A stretch of DNA of 64,000 nt from Thiomicrorhabdus xiamenensis (GTDB lineage: Bacteria > Pseudomonadota > Gammaproteobacteria > Thiomicrospirales > Thiomicrospiraceae). Under the pieces are notes generated by a model that made no database searches, was not told the DNA's origin, and saw nothing but the letters and a program-made list of their open reading frames with translations. The stretch is from the NCBI RefSeq assembly GCF_013282625.1, contig NZ_CP054020.1, forward strand, positions 1,116,001 through 1,180,000, given 5' to 3'. Positions within the stretch are counted from its first letter, which is position 1, and each line of letters begins with the position of its first letter. The position numbers and the translations under genes were made by a program. Below, one piece after another: positions 9,448-18,519 of this stretch.

Positions 9448-9476
9448 AAAACTTATTCTTACCCCGTCATACATTT

Positions 9477-9857
9477 ATGCATTATACTTTTCCCAAGCCT
9501 CTGCCTCAGATAGCAGAGCATTCCCACGCTGCTGACAAGGTGCCGTTGTGTCTGGAGCTGCAGAATTTTGTTCAACAGAATATTGAATTAATTGACCGTA
9601 AGCTGATAAGAGATCTGAGTTATATCAATCCTTTGGCCTATTACAAAGAAGGGATGCAGATTGAAAAGATCGAACCTTTGGGGGAGGACTTGTATCAAAT
9701 GCATTTTTCCTACCGTTGGCATATTTTTTCCGGGTGCATGGGCATGGAAGACGAGGGGCTGCTTAAAGATAAGGTGAAGTTTTCCCTTAACGGTGAGGGA
9801 AGCTTGAGTTTCGATCTGCATGGATTCGGAGAATTGTCTACCGCAGATGAACTGTAA
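9477..9857 (+). CDS. Hypothetical protein, 126 residues
   Basis: I do not recognise the family. It is soluble-looking, with no signal peptide or membrane segment. The first half is helical and polar (LCLELQNFVQQNIELIDRK), the second half is probably beta-rich, with one cysteine (SGCMGMEDEG). The ribosome site upstream of the ATG at 9477 is weak. It stands alone between the acpS terminator and the convergent diguanylate cyclase gene. Base composition and codon use resemble the neighbours, so it is likely a real gene. Confidence 0.65.
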   Translation: MHYTFPKPLPQIAEHSHAADKVPLCLELQNFVQQNIELIDRKLIRDLSYINPLAYYKEGMQIEKIEPLGEDLYQMHFSYRWHIFSGCMGMEDEGLLKDKVKFSLNGEGSLSFDLHGFGELSTADEL

Positions 9858-9902
9858 TCCGGTGAGGAATAATCGATTCGTTTTCTGCGCTAGAAGGGGG
9901 GA

Positions 9903-11543
9903 TTAGAAGGTGCGCTTATCGGGTGAGAAGAGTTTTAAGGTGCCCTTATCATGCTGTTTGGCATAATAGAGTGCGCTGTCGGCCATGCTTATGAGATGAT
10001 CGAGTTTTTCGGAATCCTGAGGGTAGGTGGCGGCGCCAATTGTGGCCCCGATGTTTAAATGGTGCTGTTTGACGACTATTGGGCTCTCGAAGAGTTTAAG
10101 CAGTTTGTTGCCGAATTGAATCTGTTCCTCTTCGCTGTTCAAGCCACTGGCTACGATTAACAGTTCGTCCCCGCCAAGTCGGATGACCAAATCATTTTGG
10201 CTGCGAGTTGCGGAAAGTAGACGTTTAGCAACAACCTTCAGAACTTCATCGCCTATATCATGCCCATAGGTGTCGTTAACCGGTTTGAAACCGTCCAGGT
10301 CGAGATAATATAAAGTACAGCAATCGTCCGCTTTGCGTGATTGCATCAGTTTTTTTGGCACGGTGTAATCCAATTGCGAGCGGTTGAACAGTCCGGTCAA
10401 GGCATCGTGATTGGCTAAATATTCATTTCGCAGCAGGAGTGTGTGTCTTTCTATCTGGTATCGGGAAACCAGTACGGCGGCGATAAAAGTGGCAAACAAA
10501 GTCAGAATGATATAAATCAGATTTTGCTTGATGGTATTAATCGTGTGTCGGTTGAACTCCACTGTCGGCAGGAAGCTGACCAGTATCCAGGTCGCATTTT
10601 CATGTCCTTTTTTGGTAATGAACGATTTTTGCTCAATAAAATTGCTGTGAATACCGGTAATCGGGTGGAGCGGGTTGACTTTCATAAAGCTGTAAAGCCC
10701 GTTGCGGTTTTTGTACTGTCCGCTTGGGTGCTGTTGCATATAGGCCCAGACGTCCGGATGCAGTTGGGCGAAGGTGAGATGTTTTTTATCTTCGAACATA
10801 AAACCCCATTCACGTTCTGGGTTATTGTCCTTGAGCCAGTAACCATCCTGATTAAGCATCATCAGTTGCGACGGAACGGTCATAATACTGTGTTCTTCAC
10901 CAATGGCGTGAAACAGAAATTTGCCTTCATAGTTGATAATCAGCATCCCGACCGGTTTGCCATTTTGGTATAAGCGTTTTCCGAGACGGATCATCGGTCT
11001 GTACGGTTTCTCGATTTCTCGGTTCTCTATATTCAGGTCAAACGGCGAGACGTAAATCTCGTCTTGTTTAAGTTTGAGAATATCCTGTATATAGTAGCGA
11101 TGGCTTTTATGTTGCAGTTCCTCTTCGGGGACGATATAAACCTGATCTTTTTCGAAATTGATGCGGATACGTTCGTTTCCTTGGTTATCCAAGTAGCGGA
11201 TCTGGTTATAGCGATCGCGAGCTTTGGCAAAAGTGCTGTATATTTCCTTGAGTTCGCTGATTTGTCCGTTGCCAGGGTGCTGGCTGAAATCAATGGTGGG
11301 GAGTGACGACAGAATCGTCAAATCGGCGATTACCGACTCGTATTCGGTGGAAAGTTGGTGTTCATGAATCTGCAGCAGTTTGTTGCCTTGATCTTTATGC
11401 TGGGTAAACTCCTGAATGCTCTGCCCCAGATACCAGCTGACAAAGACGGCTGTTGCCGAGCCGAAAAACAGCAGAAAAAAGAGACTTGTCTGCTTGATGA
11501 AAATTTTGAGTCTTCTGACCGCGTCTAAAGGTTTTATTTTCAT
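9903..11543 (-). CDS. Membrane diguanylate cyclase with periplasmic sensor domain
   Basis: 546 residues. A membrane segment (about 18-39), a large extracytoplasmic region of about 300 residues resembling a Cache-type sensor, a second membrane segment (about 340-362) and a C-terminal GGDEF domain. The domain shows NHDALTGLFNRS, LDLDGFKPVNDTYGHDIGD and the active-site loop RLGGDELLIV (GGDEL). A change at the last position of GGDEF is usually tolerated, so cyclic-di-GMP synthesis is likely. No EAL or PAS domain is present. It is convergent with the upstream unknown gene. The sensed ligand cannot be told from sequence. Confidence 0.88.
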   Translation of the reverse strand: MKIKPLDAVRRLKIFIKQTSLFFLLFFGSATAVFVSWYLGQSIQEFTQHKDQGNKLLQIHEHQLSTEYESVIADLTILSSLPTIDFSQHPGNGQISELKEIYSTFAKARDRYNQIRYLDNQGNERIRINFEKDQVYIVPEEELQHKSHRYYIQDILKLKQDEIYVSPFDLNIENREIEKPYRPMIRLGKRLYQNGKPVGMLIINYEGKFLFHAIGEEHSIMTVPSQLMMLNQDGYWLKDNNPEREWGFMFEDKKHLTFAQLHPDVWAYMQQHPSGQYKNRNGLYSFMKVNPLHPITGIHSNFIEQKSFITKKGHENATWILVSFLPTVEFNRHTINTIKQNLIYIILTLFATFIAAVLVSRYQIERHTLLLRNEYLANHDALTGLFNRSQLDYTVPKKLMQSRKADDCCTLYYLDLDGFKPVNDTYGHDIGDEVLKVVAKRLLSATRSQNDLVIRLGGDELLIVASGLNSEEEQIQFGNKLLKLFESPIVVKQHHLNIGATIGAATYPQDSEKLDHLISMADSALYYAKQHDKGTLKLFSPDKRTF

Positions 11544-11815
11544 GCTATTGTTCTCAACGGAAATCTTAGCCAGTTTTTCAGGTTAGAAATTCCGGGATTA
11601 CATAGGTGATCCAGATGGTATGTTGAAACCGGAAATCTTTATCTATGAATGTTTTGCCTTTCTTTTCATTCTAGCAAAGGGCTGCATCGGTGAGCGGCAA
11701 AGCCTTGAAATTCATCGTTAATTGAATAAAAAGTTATTTCAACATATCTAGGGCTTAACTGTTTTAAAATAGCGCCACTTTATATAGGCATGGTATTACA
11801 CAAAGAGGGCAGAGA

Positions 11816-12535
11816 ATGGGATTCCGTCTTGATAAAAAATTCGTTACCAATTTTGTTGCACTGCTATTGGTCGTTGCCGGCTGGTGGAGTGGACAGCTTG
11901 TATTGTTAATGATCGGGTTGTTTGCGCTATCGGGTGCAGTGACCAACTGGCTGGCAATCTACATGCTGTTTGAAAGGGTGCCGGGGCTGATTGGTTCCGG
12001 CGTGATTCCGGCCCGTTTCAGCGAGTTTAAAAGCGCGATTAAAAATCTGATGATGGAACAGTTTTTTACGCAGGAAAATATCGATCGCTTTTTACAGGAT
12101 TCTTCCGGAGAAAACAAAATCGAACTGGCGCCGGTCATTCAGAATGTTGACTTGACTCCGGCGTACGACCGTCTGGTTGAGGTGATTATGAATTCATCCT
12201 TCGGTTCGATGCTGGCCATGTTTGGCGGGGCTGAAAAACTGGAACCTCTGCGAGAGCCTTTTATCACGAATCTTCAGGCATCCCTGATTGAAATCGCGGC
12301 TCGGGATGAAGTTAAGAATGCACTGCAGGCGCAAATTGATCAGCCGGAAATGATTGCGCAGATTCAGCATAAAATCGAGCAGATTGTGGATAGCCGCCTT
12401 GAGGAATTAACGCCGCAGATGGTTAAGCAAATGGTACAACAGTTGATCGATGAGCACTTGGGGTGGCTGGTTGTCTGGGGCGGCGTCTTCGGGGCGTTGA
12501 TCGGAGCTTTCTCCGTGCTGGTACTGCCGGCCTGA
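11816..12535 (+). CDS. DUF445 family membrane protein
   Basis: 239 residues. An N-terminal hydrophobic stretch (about residues 10-45) leads into the family's signature around GAVTNWLAIYMLFERVPG, then a helical cytoplasmic region, then a C-terminal membrane helix (about residues 217-238). DUF445 proteins (PF04286) have no agreed function. The next gene starts 21 bases downstream, so they may form an operon. Confidence 0.82.
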   Translation: MGFRLDKKFVTNFVALLLVVAGWWSGQLVLLMIGLFALSGAVTNWLAIYMLFERVPGLIGSGVIPARFSEFKSAIKNLMMEQFFTQENIDRFLQDSSGENKIELAPVIQNVDLTPAYDRLVEVIMNSSFGSMLAMFGGAEKLEPLREPFITNLQASLIEIAARDEVKNALQAQIDQPEMIAQIQHKIEQIVDSRLEELTPQMVKQMVQQLIDEHLGWLVVWGGVFGALIGAFSVLVLPA

Positions 12536-12556
12536 TCCGGTCTTGGATAAAAGAAA

Positions 12557-13468
12557 ATGCAGAAGACGTTAATTGTTTTTCCGCTCTGGGCATTTTTGGG
12601 CGCGCTGGCAGGCTGGATCTGGCCGGAATCGCTGGCTGCTCTCAAGTCCTGGATTGTTCCTCTGCTGATGTTGATTATGTTCAGCATGGGAATGACGCTT
12701 TCGCTTGCGGATTTTCAACGCGCCTGGGGCTACCGTAAAATTGCCTTTTGGGGCGTAATGCTGCAATTCAGTCTGATGCCGCTGCTGGCATTTTTGCTGG
12801 CAAAGTTTTTAAACCTGCCTCCCGAATGGTTGATCGGTCTGGTTTTGGTCGGGGCTACCGCTGGCGGAACCGCGTCGAATGTTATGGCCTATTTGGCGCG
12901 TGGCGATTTGGCCTTGTCGGTGTCCATGACACTGTTTTCCACCTTGCTTGCCGTCCTCTTGATGCCGTGGCTGACCTGGATATATCTGCAAAACACGATT
13001 GACGTTCCGGCCGCTTCGATGCTATGGATGCTGTTAAAAATTGTCTTGCTGCCGGTTTTCGCCGGAATGCTGGTTCGACACCTGGCCGCCGCAAGGCTGC
13101 AAACGCTTGAAAGTCTACTGCCGCAGGTTGCCGTACTGGCAATCGTGTTGATTATCGGCATTGTTGTGGCTTTGAATCAGAATAATTTTAGTTCGCTCAG
13201 TGCATTGCTGGTTGTGGCGGTGGTTTTGCATAATCTGGGCGGTCTGCTCATGGGGTATTTATTGAGTCGCGGGCTTGGTTACGATTCACGGGTGTCGCGC
13301 ACGGTTGCGATTGAAGTTGCCATGCAGAACTCCGGGTTGAGTGTCGCACTGGCGATTAAATATTTCGGTGCTGCCAGCGCCTTGCCGGGCGCTTTATTCA
13401 GTGTCTGGCATAATATTTCCGGTTCTTTGTTTGCTGCCTATTGGCAAAATCGGCATAATCGAGATTGA
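12557..13468 (+). CDS. Bile acid:sodium symporter family (BASS) transporter
   Basis: 303 residues with about ten membrane helices. The family signature is clear: MFSMGMTLSLADFQ near residue 41 and LVGATAGGTASNVMAYLARGD (about residues 96-116), which holds the sodium-binding crossover. Bacterial members carry organic anions, pantoate or other small acids; the substrate here cannot be assigned. It sits between the DUF445 gene and a small secreted protein gene, all in the same direction. Confidence 0.85.
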   Translation: MQKTLIVFPLWAFLGALAGWIWPESLAALKSWIVPLLMLIMFSMGMTLSLADFQRAWGYRKIAFWGVMLQFSLMPLLAFLLAKFLNLPPEWLIGLVLVGATAGGTASNVMAYLARGDLALSVSMTLFSTLLAVLLMPWLTWIYLQNTIDVPAASMLWMLLKIVLLPVFAGMLVRHLAAARLQTLESLLPQVAVLAIVLIIGIVVALNQNNFSSLSALLVVAVVLHNLGGLLMGYLLSRGLGYDSRVSRTVAIEVAMQNSGLSVALAIKYFGAASALPGALFSVWHNISGSLFAAYWQNRHNRD

Positions 13469-13503
13469 ATCCTCGGAAGTCATTAACAATAAGGCAAAAT
13501 GCA

Positions 13504-13944
13504 ATGAGAGTCATTTCCCGTACGGCCGCGACAATATTGGTTTTTATAATGAGTCTGTTTTTGCTGCCTGCCCAAGCGCAGGAGCAAGAAGCGCTTAATC
13601 CTCAGCAGGAGATTCACAGTAACCTGATTAAGTCGGCTCTGCTTAACGACGCTTTTGCCGAGCGTTGTCGCGGTATGAGTGTCAACAAAAACTTCAATCA
13701 GGTGAATCGCCTGTTTATTACCAAATACGGTGTCAGTGCCAATAACTATATTGAAACCTTTATCGCCGAGGATTTCCGCGACTATAAACGTCAGTTCTCG
13801 CGGCACTTTAATATCGTACTGGCGAAAAAGGGCGGTTGTCAGGCTGCTAAAGATCAGAAGTGGGATAAAGAGATGCATGACGAGTTTAAAGAGTTGTATC
13901 GTCAGGCAGAAGCATCCAACTGGTTTCCGATTATCGAGTATTAA
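13504..13944 (+). CDS. Hypothetical secreted protein, 146 residues
   Basis: A signal peptide of about 25 residues ends at the AQA before EQEA. The mature part is about 120 residues, helical and charged, with two cysteines (ERCRGM and KGGCQA) that could form a disulfide. The family is not recognised. An in-frame TTG at 13465 would put 13 polar residues before the signal peptide and is unlikely. It ends 9 bases before greB. Confidence 0.7.
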   Translation: MRVISRTAATILVFIMSLFLLPAQAQEQEALNPQQEIHSNLIKSALLNDAFAERCRGMSVNKNFNQVNRLFITKYGVSANNYIETFIAEDFRDYKRQFSRHFNIVLAKKGGCQAAKDQKWDKEMHDEFKELYRQAEASNWFPIIEY

Positions 13945-13953
13945 CGATTTTAT

Positions 13954-14457
13954 ATGACTAACCGAAATAACCTGATTACTCCGGAGGGCCGACAGGCTCT
14001 GGAAAAAGAACTGGATTACCTATGGCGTGTCGAGCGTCGTAAAACCACGCAGGCCGTAACCGAGGCCGCTGCTCATGGCGACCGTTCGGAAAATGCCGAA
14101 TACAAAGAAGGCAAGCGCAAGTTGCGTGAGATCGACCGGCGTTTAAGATTTCTGCGCAAACGACTAGAAGTGGTTCAGGTTGTCCCCTACTCAGTGCAGC
14201 AGGAGGGTAAGGTCTTCTTCGGCGCCTGGGTCGAGCTGGAAAATGATGATGGCGAGATTCGCCGCTACCGGATTGTCGGGACTGACGAGTTTGATCCGAC
14301 GAAAAATTTTATCAGCATCAAGTCGCCGATGGCGCACGCACTGATCGGTAAGCAGGTTGATGATGAGATAGTGGTGCAGACGCCGGAAGGGAAGAAACTC
14401 TGGTGGCTTAATGAAATCCGTTATCAGCCGTTTGCCGACGAGGAATCAGTCGGCTAG
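13954..14457 (+). CDS. greB: Transcription elongation factor GreB
   Basis: 167 residues. Stimulates RNA polymerase to cleave backtracked transcripts. The N-terminal coiled coil carries the tip motif AAAHGDRSENAEYKEGKR with its catalytic acidic residues. The arrangement VERRKTTQAVTEAAAHGD fits GreB rather than GreA. The C-terminal FKBP-like domain ends near residue 160. The last 12 bases overlap the convergent tesA-like gene. Confidence 0.94.
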   Translation: MTNRNNLITPEGRQALEKELDYLWRVERRKTTQAVTEAAAHGDRSENAEYKEGKRKLREIDRRLRFLRKRLEVVQVVPYSVQQEGKVFFGAWVELENDDGEIRRYRIVGTDEFDPTKNFISIKSPMAHALIGKQVDDEIVVQTPEGKKLWWLNEIRYQPFADEESVG

Positions 14458-15084
14458 GGCACCGGTTGCCTGCAATTTCCGGAAAACCGCTTCGGCCAGA
14501 GCCTGATACCCCTGACGATTCAAGTGAACATAGTCCGATTTCATCGACGGACGCATGACCAGATCGCCGACAATTTCGTCTTGCAATGGAATGTCATAAT
14601 GCTCGGCGAGCTTTTCATAAAACGGTGCACTATCGGAAAACAGCCGTTTTTCCGGTACGCCGATCAAAAGAATCTGTATTTTCTTTGCCTGCAGAAGTTC
14701 GATCATCTTGCGCAGGTTCGCTTCGATCTGTGCATAAGAACGCTTTTGCAGAATATCATTTCCGCCTTCAAACAGTATGACGAGATCGAACTGTTGTTCC
14801 GCAAGCAGCTGCTGCATGCGCAACAGGCCCTGATCCGTGGTCTCTCCTGATACGCCGGCGTTAACGACTTTACGTCCGCTCAACGATTGCAGAACGCTTG
14901 GATAGGATGCGGGTTTTGGGACTCCATAGCCTTCGGTCAGACTATCGCCAAAAGCCAGAATAACCGCATTTTCCGGTAACGGCTGATGGGGTTTGCTGCA
15001 ACCATTCAAGAGCGGAATAAGCACCAGCAAGATGAATACTGTTTTTAGTCGGTTCAGTGAAAGGGATCGTTGCGGCATAGGCAT
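14446..15084 (-). CDS. tesA: TesA-like GDSL esterase / lysophospholipase, probable lipoprotein
   Basis: 212 residues of the SGNH hydrolase family. Block I (FGDSLTEGYG) carries the nucleophile Ser, block III is GGNDIL, and SDYVHLN near the C-terminus gives the Asp/His pair. The N-terminus is a signal peptide ending LLNGCSKP, which reads as a lipobox, so the enzyme may be lipid-anchored in the periplasm rather than soluble as in E. coli TesA. Family members hydrolyse acyl-CoA, lysophospholipid and aryl esters. Its 3' end overlaps greB tail to tail. Confidence 0.88.
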   Translation of the reverse strand: MPMPQRSLSLNRLKTVFILLVLIPLLNGCSKPHQPLPENAVILAFGDSLTEGYGVPKPASYPSVLQSLSGRKVVNAGVSGETTDQGLLRMQQLLAEQQFDLVILFEGGNDILQKRSYAQIEANLRKMIELLQAKKIQILLIGVPEKRLFSDSAPFYEKLAEHYDIPLQDEIVGDLVMRPSMKSDYVHLNRQGYQALAEAVFRKLQATGALAD

Positions 15085-15207
15085 CTCGTTGGATGAAATT
15101 CAAGTTTTTTCAATGGCTACCGATACATTATCGGATAGATCTTTATAAAAATACACCAAACAGTCACGAGGGGAAACCACTGCAAGAATATCAGGAGACT
15201 GTTTACG

Positions 15208-16419
15208 ATGATTATTACACACCAGCAACTGAGTTTATCCGCACAGCAGCGGTATGAACGACAGGAACAGAGCCAGCTACGACTGGAAACTTATCAGAAT
15301 GGGCTGCTGCAAACGCAAAAGGTCGAAACACAAACACTGACCCAAACCGAATTCCGTTCCAGTTCAATGTCTTTGAGTTCTGGGATGGATGAAAGGCTGG
15401 AAAAAGCGCACACTCTGGCGAATTCGCCAACAAGTCGCAGCGACAAAGTAATCGCCAATAATGATGGGCAAGCGGAGGCACCGCGACGCCTGCAGGAGGC
15501 TTTTAATAAAGCGCCGATGTTACGCAGCGAGGCGACCTCTGGTGAGTCTGAGACATGGTTGCCGCCGCATCTGATCGAAATGATTGAAGCGATTGAAGCC
15601 ATGATGGAGCGTTTGACCGGAAAAACCTATCACCTTAAAGTCTACGGCTATCATCCGCATGATAAAAATGATTCTTCCGAATTTTCCGGTTTTCAGGATG
15701 AGAGCAGAAGCTTCCGCTCTGAATGGTCCCAAGCGGGACGAGGTATGGCGGGAGATGGTTTTCGTGTAAATGTTTCGCACAGGCTTCAGGAAATGGAAAC
15801 ACTGCGCTTTCACGCTGAAGGAACGGTGAAGACGGCGGATGGTCGTGAGTTGGCGTTTGATCTGACCACTCAGCAATCAAGAGCTTACTCCAGTAACTCT
15901 TATGTCGCCATTCAGCAGGGCGCCGTGCCACAGGATCCGCTGGTAGTTAATTTTGGCGGTCAGCCGGCGCAGCTGAGTCTCGCTAAAGTGGAACTCGATT
16001 TGAACAATGACGGCGACTCCGATCAGGTTGCCATCTTGCAGGCCGGTAGCGGTTATCTGGCACTGGATAAAAACAACGACGGCAAAATCACCGAAGGGCA
16101 TGAGCTGTTCGGCACCGAAAGCGGCAATGGCTTTGTCGATCTGGCGGCGTACGACCAGGATGGTAACGGGTGGATCGATGAAAATGATGCGGTTTTTGCC
16201 GATCTGCAGATTTATCACCAGGACAGTTCTGGGTTTATGCGGCTCGATGGGTTAATGGCATTAAATATCGGTGCGATTTCACTCGCTTCGGTCGCTTCTG
16301 AATTCAGCCATAAGGACGAAAACAATCAATTGCAGGCGCAGGTTCGATCCAGCGGTGTTTTTCTGTTTGAAGATTCGGGCAAGGCTGGTTCTGTTCAGCA
16401 AATTGATTTGATGATTTAA
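15208..16419 (+). CDS. EF-hand-type calcium-binding protein of unknown function
   Basis: 403 residues. The first 110 are polar and low-complexity (Ser, Gln, Thr, Glu). The C-terminal half holds three aspartate-rich loops: LDLNNDGDSD (about 262-271), LDKNNDGKITEGHELF (about 287-302) and YDQDGNGWIDENDAVF (about 314-329). The last two are good EF-hand or dockerin-like calcium sites. There is no signal peptide, so it is cytoplasmic or exported by another route. Similar GHELFG-type segments occur in large bacterial calcium-binding proteins. It has its own AGGAG ribosome site and appears monocistronic. Confidence 0.7.
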   Translation: MIITHQQLSLSAQQRYERQEQSQLRLETYQNGLLQTQKVETQTLTQTEFRSSSMSLSSGMDERLEKAHTLANSPTSRSDKVIANNDGQAEAPRRLQEAFNKAPMLRSEATSGESETWLPPHLIEMIEAIEAMMERLTGKTYHLKVYGYHPHDKNDSSEFSGFQDESRSFRSEWSQAGRGMAGDGFRVNVSHRLQEMETLRFHAEGTVKTADGRELAFDLTTQQSRAYSSNSYVAIQQGAVPQDPLVVNFGGQPAQLSLAKVELDLNNDGDSDQVAILQAGSGYLALDKNNDGKITEGHELFGTESGNGFVDLAAYDQDGNGWIDENDAVFADLQIYHQDSSGFMRLDGLMALNIGAISLASVASEFSHKDENNQLQAQVRSSGVFLFEDSGKAGSVQQIDLMI

Positions 16420-16452
16420 GCTCTGGCAGGGGGGGGCTGGAGAGAGAATACA

Positions 16453-16492
16453 GCAAAAGGCCCGGCGGCGAGTGCCGTACCGGGTCTTTTGC
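16453..16492. terminator. Bidirectional terminator between the EF-hand gene and the SQR-like gene
   Basis: GCAAAAGGCCCGG (16453-16465) and CCGGGTCTTTTGC (16480-16492) form a long stem with one mismatch, and an inner CGGC/GCCG pair closes a GAGT loop. A-rich and T-rich ends suit termination of both converging transcripts. Confidence 0.75.
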
Positions 16493-16504
16493 GTGTTGTA
16501 GCAA

Positions 16505-17644
16505 TTAGCGGTATTGACGCAGATAAAGACCTTCGAAAATCCGTTTGGCCCAGTGGAACAGACGGCAAGGCGGTAGCAGGGTTGTGCCTTTTTCGGTGCG
16601 TTTGATCAGAATGCCGTGTTTAAGCGTATCAACAATACAGATCAGTTCGTGTTTAAAGGCTTGGTAGTCGGTTTGACCATTAAGTTCTTTAGTCAGGTTC
16701 TGTGCCGCGGCTGTCGCTTGCAGATCGGCTGCATGAGCCTGTTTCGCCTGCCAGTCCGGTCCGGGGAAACTGCCCGCATCACCGGCAACATAGGTTGCCT
16801 GATAACCTTCAACCTGAGCAAATTGATTGGCGGTAATCATTCCGCCGGCTGATTTCGGTAGTTCGCTGTTTGGCAACCAGGCCGGGCCGGTCATGCCCGG
16901 CATAAACAGAATCAGATCCGCAGCGAATTCTTCGCCTTCAGTTTTAACCAGGTTCGCTTCAAATCCCTTCATCTTATGACCCAGTTTGGTTTCGATGCCT
17001 TTCTTAGCCATCATTTTGGTAATGTTTGCCGGAACCTTGTCGCCCAGACGTTTACCAGGCTGAGCTGCCGGGTTGAAGAAAATCAGTTTGAATTTGTCGC
17101 GACGTCCCTGCTTACGCAACAGGTTGTCGATACCGAACAGGAATTCGAACATCGGCCCACCGCGCATTGCCGAAGGTTCATTCGGATTGCCGCCGAAACC
17201 AATCGCAATGGTACCGCTGTCCATTCCATTTAAACGGTCACGGATTTTTTCGGCTGCCGGAATGCCTTCGCACGGGGTAATCGCATGTTCGATGCCGGGA
17301 AGTTTCTTAATGAAACGGCCGCCGGAGGCGATAATCAGACCGTCATTGTCGAATTCGCCCGCATCGGTTTCGACGGTGCGTCCACCGTTGGTGATGTTTG
17401 TTACCGACGCTTTGACGTGTTGGATATTGTTTTTGTTGAAGAAATTTGTCAGATCAATGCGCAGATCGTCACCGTTGCGCATACCGGATGGTATCCAGAT
17501 CAAACTCGGTAAATAGATAAATTCTTTCGATGGAGAGATGACGGTGATCTCTGCATTCGGGTTCAGTTTCCGCAGTTGCTTCGTGGCGGTTAAAGCGGCA
17601 AAACCGCTTCCCAGAACGGTTAATTTACGGTTGTTTGCTGACAT
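16505..17644 (-). CDS. sqr: Sulfide:quinone oxidoreductase-like flavoprotein
   Basis: 379 residues from the ATG at 17644, which follows AAGGATTACTTT; an ATG 11 codons upstream lacks a site. FAD-dependent oxidoreductase of the disulfide reductase type: dinucleotide fold VLGSGFAALTA (residues 10-20), IIASGGR (about 104-110) and YVAGDAG (about 285-291). C-terminal RLFHWAKRIFEGLYLRQYR resembles the membrane-associating tail of SQR. SQR oxidises sulfide and passes electrons to quinone. Only three cysteines exist: C125 (ITPCEG), C336 (ICIVDT) and C360. The segment where classical SQR has its middle cysteine (about 150-165) has none, so it may be a less common SQR type. Confidence 0.8.
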   Translation of the reverse strand: MSANNRKLTVLGSGFAALTATKQLRKLNPNAEITVISPSKEFIYLPSLIWIPSGMRNGDDLRIDLTNFFNKNNIQHVKASVTNITNGGRTVETDAGEFDNDGLIIASGGRFIKKLPGIEHAITPCEGIPAAEKIRDRLNGMDSGTIAIGFGGNPNEPSAMRGGPMFEFLFGIDNLLRKQGRRDKFKLIFFNPAAQPGKRLGDKVPANITKMMAKKGIETKLGHKMKGFEANLVKTEGEEFAADLILFMPGMTGPAWLPNSELPKSAGGMITANQFAQVEGYQATYVAGDAGSFPGPDWQAKQAHAADLQATAAAQNLTKELNGQTDYQAFKHELICIVDTLKHGILIKRTEKGTTLLPPCRLFHWAKRIFEGLYLRQYR

Positions 17645-17902
17645 AAAGTAATCCTTTTCTTCGAATTTTGTGTGCAAAATAAATACGATTTATTTTAGAT
17701 TAAAAAAGTTTATTTACTGATAACTTATTTTTATTCTGGTTTCAAAGCGGGGCTTATTGTTTACTTAACAGTGTTTGAACGGTTCGTGTTTGAGTCTAAA
17801 ACAAATGCACTTTAAAAAAAGTGCCTGATAGCAAAAGATTTGCTTGTTATTGATTTAGAATAAGCGCCTTCAAGCGTTTATTTAAGGTGAGACTGGCTTA
17901 GC
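17645..17902. other. AT-rich divergent promoter region between sqr-like gene and cobU
   Basis: The region is AT-rich and holds no ORF. A perfect hairpin GCACTTT-AAAA-AAAGTGC lies at 17807-17824. Several A- and T-runs sit next to the sqr-like side. No cobalamin riboswitch box was found here, although cobU begins the next operon. Confidence 0.5.
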
Positions 17903-18499
17903 ATGATTCATCTGATTTTAGGGGGTGCCCGTTCCGGGAAAAGTGCCTATGCGGAAGGACAATCCCTGAGTTGGCAAAAGCAAAACGAGGCGGAAAACAG
18001 GGCGGCGGAAGTGGTCTATCTGGCGACGGCCAAAAGTTCTTTCCGTGATGCCGAGGAACAGCAGGAACACGAAGTGTCTGTCGATCAAGAGATGTTGCAA
18101 CGGATCGAACATCATCGAAATCGTAGACCGGAGGACTGGCTGACCCATGAAGAACCGCTTCTACTGGCACAGGCGTTGCAGAAAATTGAGCATCAGGCTT
18201 TGGCGAGTCAACGTAAGACGGCGGTTTTAATCGATTGTTTAACCTTGTGGATGCTGAATCTGATTGATGCGGATTGCCGCGAAGAACAGAGTGAACGTTT
18301 TTTGCAGCAACTTGAAGCCAGTCGCCTGCCGATTTTTATCGTCAGCAACGAAGTCGGGTTAGGTGTTGTTCCTCTGGGCCGGCTCAGTCGAGAGTTTGTC
18401 GACGAATTGGGTCGTTTGCATCAGGAAGTGGCCAAGCGGGCGCATAAAGTGACCTTCGTTACCGCGGGCTTACCGATGATTTTAAAAGACAGTCAATAA
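17903..18499 (+). CDS. cobU: Adenosylcobinamide kinase / adenosylcobinamide-phosphate guanylyltransferase
   Basis: 198 residues. Bifunctional enzyme that phosphorylates adenosylcobinamide and transfers GMP to give adenosylcobinamide-GDP. The N-terminal P-loop LILGGARSGKSAYAE is diagnostic, with the downstream DCLTLWMLNL and VSNEVGLGVVPLGRLSREF motifs. It is the first of four nucleotide-loop genes (cobU, cobT, cobC, cobS), all on the plus strand with tight spacing. Confidence 0.96.
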   Translation: MIHLILGGARSGKSAYAEGQSLSWQKQNEAENRAAEVVYLATAKSSFRDAEEQQEHEVSVDQEMLQRIEHHRNRRPEDWLTHEEPLLLAQALQKIEHQALASQRKTAVLIDCLTLWMLNLIDADCREEQSERFLQQLEASRLPIFIVSNEVGLGVVPLGRLSREFVDELGRLHQEVAKRAHKVTFVTAGLPMILKDSQ

Positions 18500-18519
18500 A
18501 AGTACACGAGAATTCAATT

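Noticed and set aside
16429-16436. Runs of eight G here and at about 62678-62685
   Set aside because: They lie in non-coding sequence, show no larger pattern and may simply be places where sequencing errors are more likely.
17678-17902. Cobalamin riboswitch before cobU
   Set aside because: The B12-box and the other conserved segments are absent; only an AT-rich hairpin is present.
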